DNA of 39,432 nt from Periweissella ghanensis (GTDB lineage Bacteria > Bacillota > Bacilli > Lactobacillales > Lactobacillaceae): assembly GCF_918814755.1 (NCBI RefSeq), contig NZ_CAKKNT010000017.1:1-39432 (forward strand), in the 5' to 3' direction. This document shows, piece by piece, positions 1 through 6,185 of the stretch; the stretch's first letter is position 1; the number at the start of each line of letters is the position of its first letter. A program made the translations under genes and the position numbers. The notes under the pieces were generated by a model. That model worked only from the letters and a program-made list of their open reading frames with translations. It searched no databases and was not told the DNA's origin.

Positions 1-56
1 ATTAAAAGGTATTCTTGTACCATTTTTAGTTTAAATTCTTTTGAAAATTTTTTCAT
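1..56 (-). CDS. IS3-family transposase OrfA, N-terminal fragment cut by the window edge
   Basis: Reading leftward from an ATG at 54-56, the sequence encodes MKKFSKEFKLKMVQEYLL and then runs off the window. The pattern 'KKFSKEFKLKMVQEYL' is the usual start of IS3-family OrfA proteins, which carry a helix-turn-helix that recognises the terminal inverted repeats. The coding region begins inside a probable IS terminus at 64-105, as is normal for these compact elements. Only 18 codons are visible, so the subgroup cannot be fixed. The call rests on motif recognition plus the adjoining terminal repeat. Confidence 0.7.
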   Translation of the reverse strand, partial: MKKFSKEFKLKMVQEYLL

Positions 57-63
57 AATAAAA

Positions 64-105
64 CACCCCAAAAGTTGACCTTGCTTGGTCCAACTTTTGG
101 GGTGC
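64..105. repeat. Terminal inverted-repeat region of the left IS3-family element
   Basis: The minus strand reads TGCACCCCAAAAGTTGGACC, then a short spacer, then GGTCAACTTTTGGGGTG, making a hairpin with one bulged base. Sequences such as TGxACCCCxAAAAGTTGGA are typical IS3-family ends. The outer IS edge is probably near 103-105, with orfA reading away from it to the left. The target-site duplication cannot be checked because the other end is outside the window. Confidence 0.6.
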
Positions 106-161
106 ATATCAGTCTAACTTTAAATCACTTACATGCAAAGCCCACATATTTCGGCTAAAAC

Positions 162-269
162 GTGCTCACCAGGTCAGATAGTTCCGCCTAACTTCAAAAC
201 GCTTAAAATACCAAAATCGTATTTTAGCGTTTTTCCTTAGTGCTCACTATCTCCCGACCTGGTTCGCAC
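162..269 (-). repeat. Structured intergenic repeat, copy 1 (108 nt)
   Basis: Read on the minus strand it opens with GTGC-GA-ACCAGGTC and closes with GACCTGGT-GA-GCAC, an outer stem with a tandem GA/GA internal loop. It is followed by an unpaired GGGA on the 5' side only, a 5-bp helix GATAG/CTATC, and a TGAG internal loop. The inner hairpin is AACGCTAAAATAC/GTATTTTAAGCGTT, followed on the minus strand by a T run. The element starts one base after the rpiR stop codon (TAG, 271-273) and is co-oriented with that gene, so it forms its 3' UTR and probable terminator. The same architecture recurs at 2534, 21949 and 27319. Confidence 0.7.
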
Positions 270-270
270 T

Positions 271-1119
271 CTATTTATTTGGCACCCGCGTCGTTTCAAT
301 CGCCGTCCGCACATTATCCAAGACATCCTGTGAGTCCTGGCCTAAATGGAAACCAACCAAGGTGAAAAGCGAATCAATGATGGTGATTTGAGCGATTAGT
401 GAACTCATTGATTCAGAGCGGAAGTTGACTTCTTCAGCTAATGAAACAAAGCACACATCAGCTAATTTCGCTAATGGTGAACTAGCAAATGAAGTGATAA
501 CAATTATTGGCACACCATTCGCCTTTAATTTTTCGGCAATTGCGAGTGTATCATGGTTCCGACCAGAATGTGATATTACAATTGCACAATCTGTTTGGCC
601 CATGTGAACGGCTTGCATTAGTTGAATATCGTAATCAGGGTGCTGAATGACATTAATTGGGGTCCGCAAAAACTTGTGATAGCCGTTAAATGCCACTAGA
701 GATGACCCACCAATACCAAATAAACCGACTAATTTAGCGTTACAAATCAAATCAATAGCAACGTCAAAGTCACTAGGATCCAACATTTCTAAGGTCGTGT
801 TAAGAGCATTATCAGCGCCACTAAAGACTTTTTTGATAATATCATCGGTACTATCGTTGTCTTCGATTTCACCAAAAAAATTCTCGTCATTATCATTAGC
901 AGCTAAGGCTAGACTGAATTCACGATATGATTCCCAGCCAATATGTTTAACAAACCGTGAAACGGATGCACTAGATACGCCAGAGACAACCGCGAGTTGT
1001 TGAATTGTAAAATCATGGGCTGCGTTGGGATTAGCTAAGATTGTATCGGCAATCCGTTGTTCTGTATTATTTAATTGTTGATAGTTCATCTTAATACTAC
1101 TAATTGCAGTTTTAGCCAT
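271..1119 (-). CDS. RpiR/MurR-family transcriptional regulator (HTH + SIS), probable regulator of gnd
   Basis: A 282-residue protein with an N-terminal RpiR-type helix-turn-helix (about residues 1-80, with VSGVSSASVSRFVKHIGW as the recognition part) and a SIS sugar-phosphate-binding domain (about 110-245, including GIGGSSLVAF and ISHSGRNHDT). Family members sense phosphosugars. It is transcribed divergently from gnd, and two TGAAAA-type palindromes lie in the shared 170-bp region, so control of gnd and of itself by a pentose-phosphate intermediate is a good inference. The start ATG at 1117-1119 has a strong GGGGG ribosome-binding sequence upstream. The family assignment is firm; target and ligand are inferred. 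Confidence 0.9.
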   Translation of the reverse strand: MAKTAISSIKMNYQQLNNTEQRIADTILANPNAAHDFTIQQLAVVSGVSSASVSRFVKHIGWESYREFSLALAANDNDENFFGEIEDNDSTDDIIKKVFSGADNALNTTLEMLDPSDFDVAIDLICNAKLVGLFGIGGSSLVAFNGYHKFLRTPINVIQHPDYDIQLMQAVHMGQTDCAIVISHSGRNHDTLAIAEKLKANGVPIIVITSFASSPLAKLADVCFVSLAEEVNFRSESMSSLIAQITIIDSLFTLVGFHLGQDSQDVLDNVRTAIETTRVPNK

Positions 1120-1182
1120 ACTACCCCCGGTAAATTAACGAATGTATTGAATTCGCAAAGTCTGTTTTTTCTTTATGTATTA

Positions 1183-1188
1183 ATTATA
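1183..1188 (-). promoter_or_regulatory. -10 element of rpiR
   Basis: The minus strand reads TATAAT here, about 65 nt before the rpiR start. The matching -35 is weak. The operator-like palindrome at 1198-1212 lies in the spacer of this promoter, which would allow autoregulation. Confidence 0.5.
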
Positions 1189-1197
1189 TAGTAATTT

Positions 1198-1212
1198 TGA
1201 AAAGTTTTTACA
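1198..1212. promoter_or_regulatory. RpiR operator-like palindrome, distal site
   Basis: TGAAAAGTTTTTACA is an imperfect 15-bp inverted repeat of the same form as the site at 1230-1244. The two centres are 32 bp apart, close to three helical turns, which suits a dimer pair or looping. It overlaps the putative rpiR promoter. Confidence 0.45.
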
Positions 1213-1221
1213 TTAAATTAC

Positions 1222-1250
1222 TTGATTTTTGAAAAAAATTTTCATACAAT
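1222..1250 (+). promoter_or_regulatory. gnd promoter with embedded RpiR operator-like palindrome
   Basis: The -35 is TTGATT (1222-1227) and the -10 is TACAAT (1245-1250), with an ideal 17-bp spacer. The spacer contains the palindrome TGAAAAAAATTTTCA (1230-1244), the kind of A/T-rich inverted repeat bound by RpiR-family proteins. A protein bound there would block RNA polymerase. The promoter is clear; the regulator assignment rests on the divergent rpiR gene. Confidence 0.65.
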
Positions 1251-1288
1251 ATCAGTGTAATAAAAAATAAATTAAGAGGTGTTTCTTC

Positions 1289-2194
1289 ATGAAATTCGCT
1301 ATGATCGGTTTAGGTAAAATGGGCCTTAACCTTGTTAAAAACGCTGCTGACAACAAGCACGAAGTTGTTGCTTTTGACTTGAACGCAGACTTCGTTAAGG
1401 AAGCTGACGCATACTCAGAATTAGTATCTCCTGCTACTGATATCGACGATATGCTTGCTCAATTACCATCACCAAAAGTTGTTTGGGTAATGGTTCCAGC
1501 TGGTGTGCCTACTAACTCAACTATCGATACTTTGATCGAAAAGATGGACGAAGGCGATATCATCATCGATGGTGGTAACTCAAACTACAAGGACAACCTT
1601 GAACAAAACATCCGCACTACTGCTGCTGGTATCAAGTTCTTTGATGCTGGTACTTCAGGTGGTATGGAAGGTGCCCGTAACGGTGGTAACTTCATGATCG
1701 GTGGAGATGATGCTGAAGCTTGGAAGACTATCGAACCTTTATTCAAGTCAATTGCGCTTGAAGATGGTTACCTTTACACTGGTAAGCTTGGTTCAGGTCA
1801 CTACTTGAAGATGGTTCACAACGGTATCGAATACGGTCAAATGCAAGCCATTGCCGAAGGTTTTGAAGTTCTTGAAGCCTCACAATTTGATTACGACTAC
1901 GAAGCTGTTGCTAAGCTTTGGAACCACGGTTCAGTTATCCGTGGATGGTTGATGGAACTTATGGAAGATGCCTTCTCTAAGGATCCTAAGCTTGAAAAAT
2001 TAGCTGGTCGTATGCACGCTTCTGGTGAAGGTCAATGGACTATTGAAGAAGGTCTTGATTTACAAGTACCAACTCCAGTTATTGCACTTTCATTGATGAT
2101 GCGTTACCGTTCAATGCAAGACGACACTTTTACTGGTAAAGTTGTTGCTGCATTACGTAACGAATTTGGTGGTCACGCCGTTGACACTAAGTAA
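1289..2194 (+). CDS. gnd: 6-phosphogluconate dehydrogenase, decarboxylating (short type)
   Basis: Oxidatively decarboxylates 6-phosphogluconate to ribulose 5-phosphate with NAD(P)+, a core step of heterolactic fermentation. The 301-residue protein has the N-terminal Rossmann motif GLGKMG, the GGNSNYKDN loop, the signature DAGTSGGMEGARNGG, and the catalytic segment KMVHNGIEYG. The length matches the short GntZ/YqeC-type enzymes, not the ~470-residue type. Codon use is strongly biased towards C-ending codons (AAC, TAC, GAC, ATC), unlike its neighbours, indicating high expression. The start ATG has an AGAGGTG ribosome-binding site. The gene is monocistronic, with a terminator right after it. Confidence 0.95.
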   Translation: MKFAMIGLGKMGLNLVKNAADNKHEVVAFDLNADFVKEADAYSELVSPATDIDDMLAQLPSPKVVWVMVPAGVPTNSTIDTLIEKMDEGDIIIDGGNSNYKDNLEQNIRTTAAGIKFFDAGTSGGMEGARNGGNFMIGGDDAEAWKTIEPLFKSIALEDGYLYTGKLGSGHYLKMVHNGIEYGQMQAIAEGFEVLEASQFDYDYEAVAKLWNHGSVIRGWLMELMEDAFSKDPKLEKLAGRMHASGEGQWTIEEGLDLQVPTPVIALSLMMRYRSMQDDTFTGKVVAALRNEFGGHAVDTK

Positions 2195-2213
2195 TATTTA
2201 ATTAAATATTATT

Positions 2214-2252
2214 GAAAAGTCTGATTGCAGTTAATGCGATCGGGCTTTTTTT
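2214..2252 (+). terminator. Rho-independent terminator of gnd
   Basis: AAGTCTGATTGCA pairs with TGCGATCGGGCTT (three G-U pairs) around a 5-nt loop, followed by a run of nine T. It lies 20 nt after the gnd stop. Confidence 0.85.
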
Positions 2253-2267
2253 TTGAAAAAAGGGTAC

Positions 2268-2417
2268 AAAAAAACCACCGCGCAAGAGGGGGGAGCAACG
2301 GTGGTATTTCTAATCAAAGATGATTAGAAAATTAGCCCTTATATGGGGGGAGCTAATTAAATTATTCATTATCTTGGGGAAGTTAATGAATTGTCCAACT
2401 TGTGAACTTACTAATCC
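2268..2417 (-). ncRNA. Candidate small RNA with three C-rich hairpin loops and its own terminator
   Basis: On the minus strand four hairpins follow one another. First is ATTCATTA/TAATGAAT with loop core TTCCCCAA. Second is AATTAGC/GCTAATT with CTCCCCCC in its loop. Third is a small TTTCTAATCA/TGATTAGAAA stem. Last is ACCACCG/CGGTGGT with GCTCCCCCC in its loop and seven T directly after, a textbook terminator at 2268-2305. The polarity of the T run fixes the strand. C-rich loops are how staphylococcal sRNAs such as RsaE pair with G-rich Shine-Dalgarno sequences, so a trans-acting translational repressor is plausible. A -10-like TATTAT lies at 2423-2428; no good -35 was found, so the 5' end is approximate. 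Confidence 0.6.
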
Positions 2418-2533
2418 TATCGATAATATGTGAAATAAGTGTGAAGTTTGATGTAAAAAAATAATTAAATATTAAAAAAATAAAAATTGTATTAATAAAA
2501 GTAATAGCAAACATTAATTAAAACGAAAAAGGA

Positions 2534-2643
2534 GTGTGACAGAAGTCGGGCGATATCGAGAAATACTAGCAAAAAAGCCGAGAAAATGCATTTTTCTTGG
2601 CTTTTTTTGCGTATATTTCGAATATATCAGACTTCTGGAACAC
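2534..2643 (+). repeat. Structured intergenic repeat, copy 2 (110 nt), with an internal bidirectional terminator
   Basis: The outer stem GTGT-GA-CAGAAGTC / GACTTCTG-GA-ACAC has tandem GA mismatches, then a 5'-only GGGC bulge, helix GATAT/ATATC and a CGAG internal loop. The core hairpin pairs GCCGAGAAAA with TTTTCTTGGC, flanked by A and T runs (2571-2607) so that it can terminate from both sides. It separates the sRNA candidate from the converging 3' end of the CBS-domain protein gene. This copy is not directly behind a co-oriented gene. Confidence 0.7.
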
Positions 2644-2644
2644 G

Positions 2645-2669
2645 TTCTAGTAGCAAATTACTACTAGAA
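2645..2669. repeat. Perfect 9-bp hairpin TTCTAGTAG/CTACTAGAA
   Basis: An inverted repeat with a 7-nt loop lies between the structured repeat and the 3' end of the CBS-domain protein gene. There is no T run on either side, so it is not a simple terminator. It may stabilise the 3' end of the minus-strand mRNA. Confidence 0.45.
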
Positions 2670-2720
2670 AAGAGTTGTGTTACAGTATTTTTTACTAGTT
2701 TTATTCGTTAGCAGGCATTT

Positions 2721-4094
2721 TTAAAAAATACTGTCATCATCGGTATCTTCGGTGTTACGTGGATTGACCGTAACCTCAAAGTTGTTGATAAAAGCGTCGC
2801 TGTAATCGAGAATTTTGAAATCAAAGTTATCAATTTTGATAACTTGGTTAACTTTTAACGTCTTATTTTCATCAATCATAAAGCCCGACAAGGTCACCAT
2901 TTCGGAATCTTGAAATTGTGGCACGCTAACTTGGAAGAAGCGTTCAAAATCATACATGGTCATCTTACCAGGAACAATATAGGTATTTTCACCAGTTTTT
3001 TGTACGAGATCTTCGGCGATTTCATCAATTTCATCACGAACGGTCCCAAAGAGTTCTTCATAAATATCTTTATCAGTAATAATTCCGGAAGTCCCACCAT
3101 ATTCGTCTGCAACAACGACAATCGGTGTCCGTTTTTCAATCATCTTTTTTAAGATGGCTTGAAGCGGCATGTTTTCAGGCACGGCTTCAATATTACGGAG
3201 GATTTTTGAAATTAAAATTGAATCATCAACTTGGCTTTGACGAACTAAATCAAAGGCATAAACATAGCCCAACACTTTATCTTTGTCGTTATTAGCAACG
3301 ACTGGGAAACGTGAGAATTGTTCGCGTAAGTAGAAGGCTAATGCTTCTTTAACCGTGGTGGTAATATCTAGCACTTCTAGTTGGGTCCGGTCAATCATAA
3401 TATCAACCGCTACTTTGTCATTCATTTGGAAGGCTCGTTGCATAAAGACGAAATCTTCTTCGGCTAATTGCCCACCGTGCACGGCATTACGTGAAAGAGA
3501 TAAAATTTCAGCTTCGGAGAATGTTTCATCGTTTTCATCAGCTGGCTTTAAACCAAATAAACGTACCGTATGACTGGCAGACGTATTTAAGAACCATACG
3601 AATGGGTAGAAAATGACGTGGAAAAAATGTAATGGAGCAGTAACAAACATCAGTACTTTCATCGGCATATCGATGGCGACGTTTTTGGGCACTAATTCCG
3701 TAAAGACCACTTCAACATATGTTAACAATACCAAGGCAACAATTGATGCGATAATCTTGGTGGTTGGACCGTCTGAAAGGTGCGCAATGAAACCAAGGTC
3801 TAGCAAAATTTCAGAAATTGTTGACTCACCAAGCCAACCTAGAATTAAACCAGCAAGGGTAATTCCAACTTGGGTTGTTGATAAGTATTCGTTTAAGTTA
3901 TTGACCATATGAATGGCACGGGCAATCTTTTTAGAAGGTTTAGGCAATTTATTTTGCGCATCCTCTAAGGCACTAATCCGAATCTTAACTAGCGCAAATT
4001 CGCTAGCAACAAACAATGTAGCTAATAATAGCACGACAACAATAACAAGCAAATTTGTAATTATATGACTACTATCCAATATCATAATCCTCAT
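2721..4094 (-). CDS. Hemolysin C/CorC-like membrane protein (DUF21/CNNM + CBS pair + CorC_HlyC domain)
   Basis: A 457-residue integral membrane protein. The DUF21/CNNM transmembrane region covers about residues 10-190 (three to four helices, with VEVVFTELVPKNVAID as the family signature). Tandem CBS domains follow at about 205-335 (IMIDRTQLEVLD, IVVVADEYGGTSGIIT), and a CorC_HlyC domain at about 350-440. Homologues are linked to Mg2+ efflux or tolerance and are often mislabelled haemolysins. The start is uncertain: ATG at 4094 lacks a Shine-Dalgarno, whereas a GAGG lies 9 nt before a TTG at 4079. The stop codon lies inside an inverted repeat (2682-2734). Confidence 0.88.
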   Translation of the reverse strand: MRIMILDSSHIITNLLVIVVVLLLATLFVASEFALVKIRISALEDAQNKLPKPSKKIARAIHMVNNLNEYLSTTQVGITLAGLILGWLGESTISEILLDLGFIAHLSDGPTTKIIASIVALVLLTYVEVVFTELVPKNVAIDMPMKVLMFVTAPLHFFHVIFYPFVWFLNTSASHTVRLFGLKPADENDETFSEAEILSLSRNAVHGGQLAEEDFVFMQRAFQMNDKVAVDIMIDRTQLEVLDITTTVKEALAFYLREQFSRFPVVANNDKDKVLGYVYAFDLVRQSQVDDSILISKILRNIEAVPENMPLQAILKKMIEKRTPIVVVADEYGGTSGIITDKDIYEELFGTVRDEIDEIAEDLVQKTGENTYIVPGKMTMYDFERFFQVSVPQFQDSEMVTLSGFMIDENKTLKVNQVIKIDNFDFKILDYSDAFINNFEVTVNPRNTEDTDDDSIF

Positions 4095-4307
4095 TTCTAA
4101 GCCATTTTTGGCCTAATTAATATTATACATAGAATTTAATTAATAGGCTATTGAATGTATTGAAAGTTAAATGTAAATCCTACATATGATTTATGTAAAC
4201 GGCGACAAATATTTTTTAAAATATTGCTAGCAAGTATCCGTAAAGGAGTCCTTTTTGATATACTACATAAGTACGTAACGCGGATGCGTAAAGTAAAAGG
4301 AGAAAAT

Positions 4308-5153
4308 ATGTTAGAACTTATTAAAGCTACGATCATTGGGATTGTGGAAGGGTTAACGGAATTCTTACCCGTCTCATCAACTGGTCACATTATTATTGCT
4401 GAACAATTTGTGCACATGCGCGAATCAAAGCAATTTATGGACATGTTTAATTATGTTATTCAGTTTGGTGCTATTTTAGCAGTTATTGTTTTATACTTTA
4501 ACAAATTAAACCCATTTTCTGGTAAAAAAGATGCCGAAGAAAAAAAACAAACTTGGATTTTATGGTTCAAAGTTATTGTTGCCGTTATTCCATCAGTAAT
4601 TGCTGGTTTGGCCTTGAACGACTGGATGGATGCTCACTTGATGACTTGGCAAGTGGTTTCAGCCTTCTTTATTATTTACGGGGTTATTTTCATTTTTGTT
4701 GAAAAACACAATGAAAAGCAAACACCACGCCACACTAATTTATACACATTACCTTGGAAAACCGCTTTATTTGTTGGTTTATTCCAAGTATTAAGTATTG
4801 TTCCAGGAACTTCACGATCAGGAGCGACGATTCTTGGAGGAATCCTTGTCGGTGCTTCACGTTTTGTAGCATCTGAATTTTCATTCTTCTTAGCTATTCC
4901 AACAATGATTGGGGTTACTATTTTGAAGGTTGGAAAATTCTTGTTAGAAGGAAATACTTTCAGTGGTGCCGAAACAATGGTGCTATTTGTGGGAACGTTG
5001 GTTTCATTTATCGTGGCCATCATTGCAATTAAAACTTTCCTTGGCTTTATTAAAACGCACGACTTTAAAGCGTTTGGATACTACCGCATCGTGGCCGGGA
5101 TTGTGTTTATCGTCCTTGGTTTGATGGGTGTATTACAAGGTAACTTAAGCTAA
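4308..5153 (+). CDS. uppP: Undecaprenyl-diphosphatase (UppP/BacA)
   Basis: Dephosphorylates undecaprenyl diphosphate to recycle the lipid carrier for peptidoglycan and teichoic acid synthesis, and can confer bacitracin tolerance. The 281-residue polytopic protein carries the family motifs EGLTEFLPVSSTGH near the N-terminus and PGTSRSGATI in the middle, holding the catalytic Glu, Ser, His and Arg residues. The start is ATG 4308, preceded by AAGGAGA; an upstream in-frame extension to 4224 lacks such a site. The leader at 4235-4290 holds short inverted repeats (AAAGGAGTCCTTT and ATCCG/CGGAT) and a TATACT -10. The gene stands alone and ends at a shared terminator. Confidence 0.95.
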   Translation: MLELIKATIIGIVEGLTEFLPVSSTGHIIIAEQFVHMRESKQFMDMFNYVIQFGAILAVIVLYFNKLNPFSGKKDAEEKKQTWILWFKVIVAVIPSVIAGLALNDWMDAHLMTWQVVSAFFIIYGVIFIFVEKHNEKQTPRHTNLYTLPWKTALFVGLFQVLSIVPGTSRSGATILGGILVGASRFVASEFSFFLAIPTMIGVTILKVGKFLLEGNTFSGAETMVLFVGTLVSFIVAIIAIKTFLGFIKTHDFKAFGYYRIVAGIVFIVLGLMGVLQGNLS

Positions 5154-5160
5154 TATATGT

Positions 5161-5203
5161 AATAAAAAATGGTTGAATTTTTAAAATTCAACCATTTTTT
5201 ATT
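5161..5203. terminator. Bidirectional terminator between uppP and the dehydrogenase gene
   Basis: A perfect inverted repeat, AATAAAAAATGGTTGAATTTT against its complement, with A and T runs on both sides. It serves the converging genes ending at 5153 and 5209. Confidence 0.9.
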
Positions 5204-5208
5204 ACCTA

Positions 5209-6081
5209 TTATTGAAATGAAGCCCATAACTTAACAAGCGCTTGGGTTCCTTCATCACCTAAGTGCATTTCTTCAGTGAGTTTAGTATATAATGCTTCAG
5301 CTAATTTTGTCCCTGGTAAATCAAGATTCATTGCTTTAGCACCATCAAGAGCAATCCGCAAATCTTTTAGTAAGTGTTTGGCGTAAAAACCAGGTTGGAA
5401 ATCACCTTTTAAAATTCGTGGTACGTAGGCATCCATACTCCAGTTGTCGGCCCCGCCACTGCTTAAAGTTTCAAGCACTTTTTGTAGATCGAGTTTGGCG
5501 GCTTTAGCATAGACGAGCATTTCACTCAAACCAATCATGGTAGCAGCAATCATAATTTGGTTAGCCATTTTAGTATGTTGGCCAGCCCCAGCGGCCCCAA
5601 AACGGTTGATTTGATGACCTAAAACTGCAAAAACTGGGGTGACTGCAGTGTACGCCGCTTCAGACCCGCCAACCATAATGGTTAAGCTAGCATTTTTAGC
5701 TCCAACATCCCCACCTGAAACGGGGGCATCAAGTGCACCAATACCGTGTTCCACAGCATAGTCACTAATTTTTTCAGCCAGTGTCGGCGTTGATGTGGTC
5801 ATATCGATAACGATTTGATTGGGTTGGGCCGTACTAAAAATCCCTTCAGGACCAAAATAAACTTCTTCAACATCTTTAGGATAACCGACAATGGTAATGA
5901 TGATATCTGCTTGGCGAGTGACCTCAGCGGGCGTATCGGCCCAGGTCGCGCCAAGAGCTACGACACCATCAGCTTTAGTTTTTGTCCGATTATAAACAGT
6001 GACCGGGTAGCCAGCATTAAGTAAGTTCGTAATCATGGCTGCCCCCATGACACCTGTGCCAATAAAACCAATTTTTTGCAT
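5209..6081 (-). CDS. NAD(P)-dependent beta-hydroxyacid dehydrogenase (3-hydroxyisobutyrate dehydrogenase/tartronate semialdehyde reductase family)
   Basis: A 290-residue protein of the beta-hydroxyacid dehydrogenase family. The Rossmann motif GFIGTGVMG is at the very N-terminus, the substrate-binding signature DAPVSGGDVGA near residue 120, and the catalytic Lys in GAGQHTKMANQ near 170. The family oxidises or reduces small 3-hydroxy acids; the exact substrate cannot be read from sequence. It is a distant relative of gnd at 1289. ATG at 6081 is preferred over the in-frame GTG at 6087, because the GTG lies within the GAGGTG ribosome-binding site. A TATAAT -10 is visible upstream (6121-6126, minus strand). 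Confidence 0.88.
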   Translation of the reverse strand: MQKIGFIGTGVMGAAMITNLLNAGYPVTVYNRTKTKADGVVALGATWADTPAEVTRQADIIITIVGYPKDVEEVYFGPEGIFSTAQPNQIVIDMTTSTPTLAEKISDYAVEHGIGALDAPVSGGDVGAKNASLTIMVGGSEAAYTAVTPVFAVLGHQINRFGAAGAGQHTKMANQIMIAATMIGLSEMLVYAKAAKLDLQKVLETLSSGGADNWSMDAYVPRILKGDFQPGFYAKHLLKDLRIALDGAKAMNLDLPGTKLAEALYTKLTEEMHLGDEGTQALVKLWASFQ

Positions 6082-6120
6082 GTTCACACCTCTTTTTGGT
6101 TAACGTCTTAGAATAACTTG

Positions 6121-6126
6121 ATTATA
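6121..6126 (-). promoter_or_regulatory. -10 element of the beta-hydroxyacid dehydrogenase gene
   Basis: The minus strand reads TATAAT, placing the transcript start near 6114, about 30 nt before the ATG. It lies just downstream of the terminator of the preceding minus-strand gene, so the dehydrogenase is transcribed separately. Confidence 0.5.
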
Positions 6127-6137
6127 ACGCTTACTAC

Positions 6138-6165
6138 AAAAAAAGACGATGGCATCGTCTTTTTT
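6138..6165 (-). terminator. Terminator of the adenine deaminase gene
   Basis: GACGA/TCGTC stem with a short loop, flanked by A and T runs. It lies 20 nt after the adenine deaminase stop. Confidence 0.85.
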
Positions 6166-6185
6166 GGGATTTATTTTGATAATTA

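Noticed and set aside
2274-2391. Plus-strand hairpins with GGGGGGA loops as a CsrA-binding (RsmY-like) RNA
   Set aside because: The terminator T run is on the minus strand, where the loops are C-rich, and CsrA is not expected in Lactobacillaceae.
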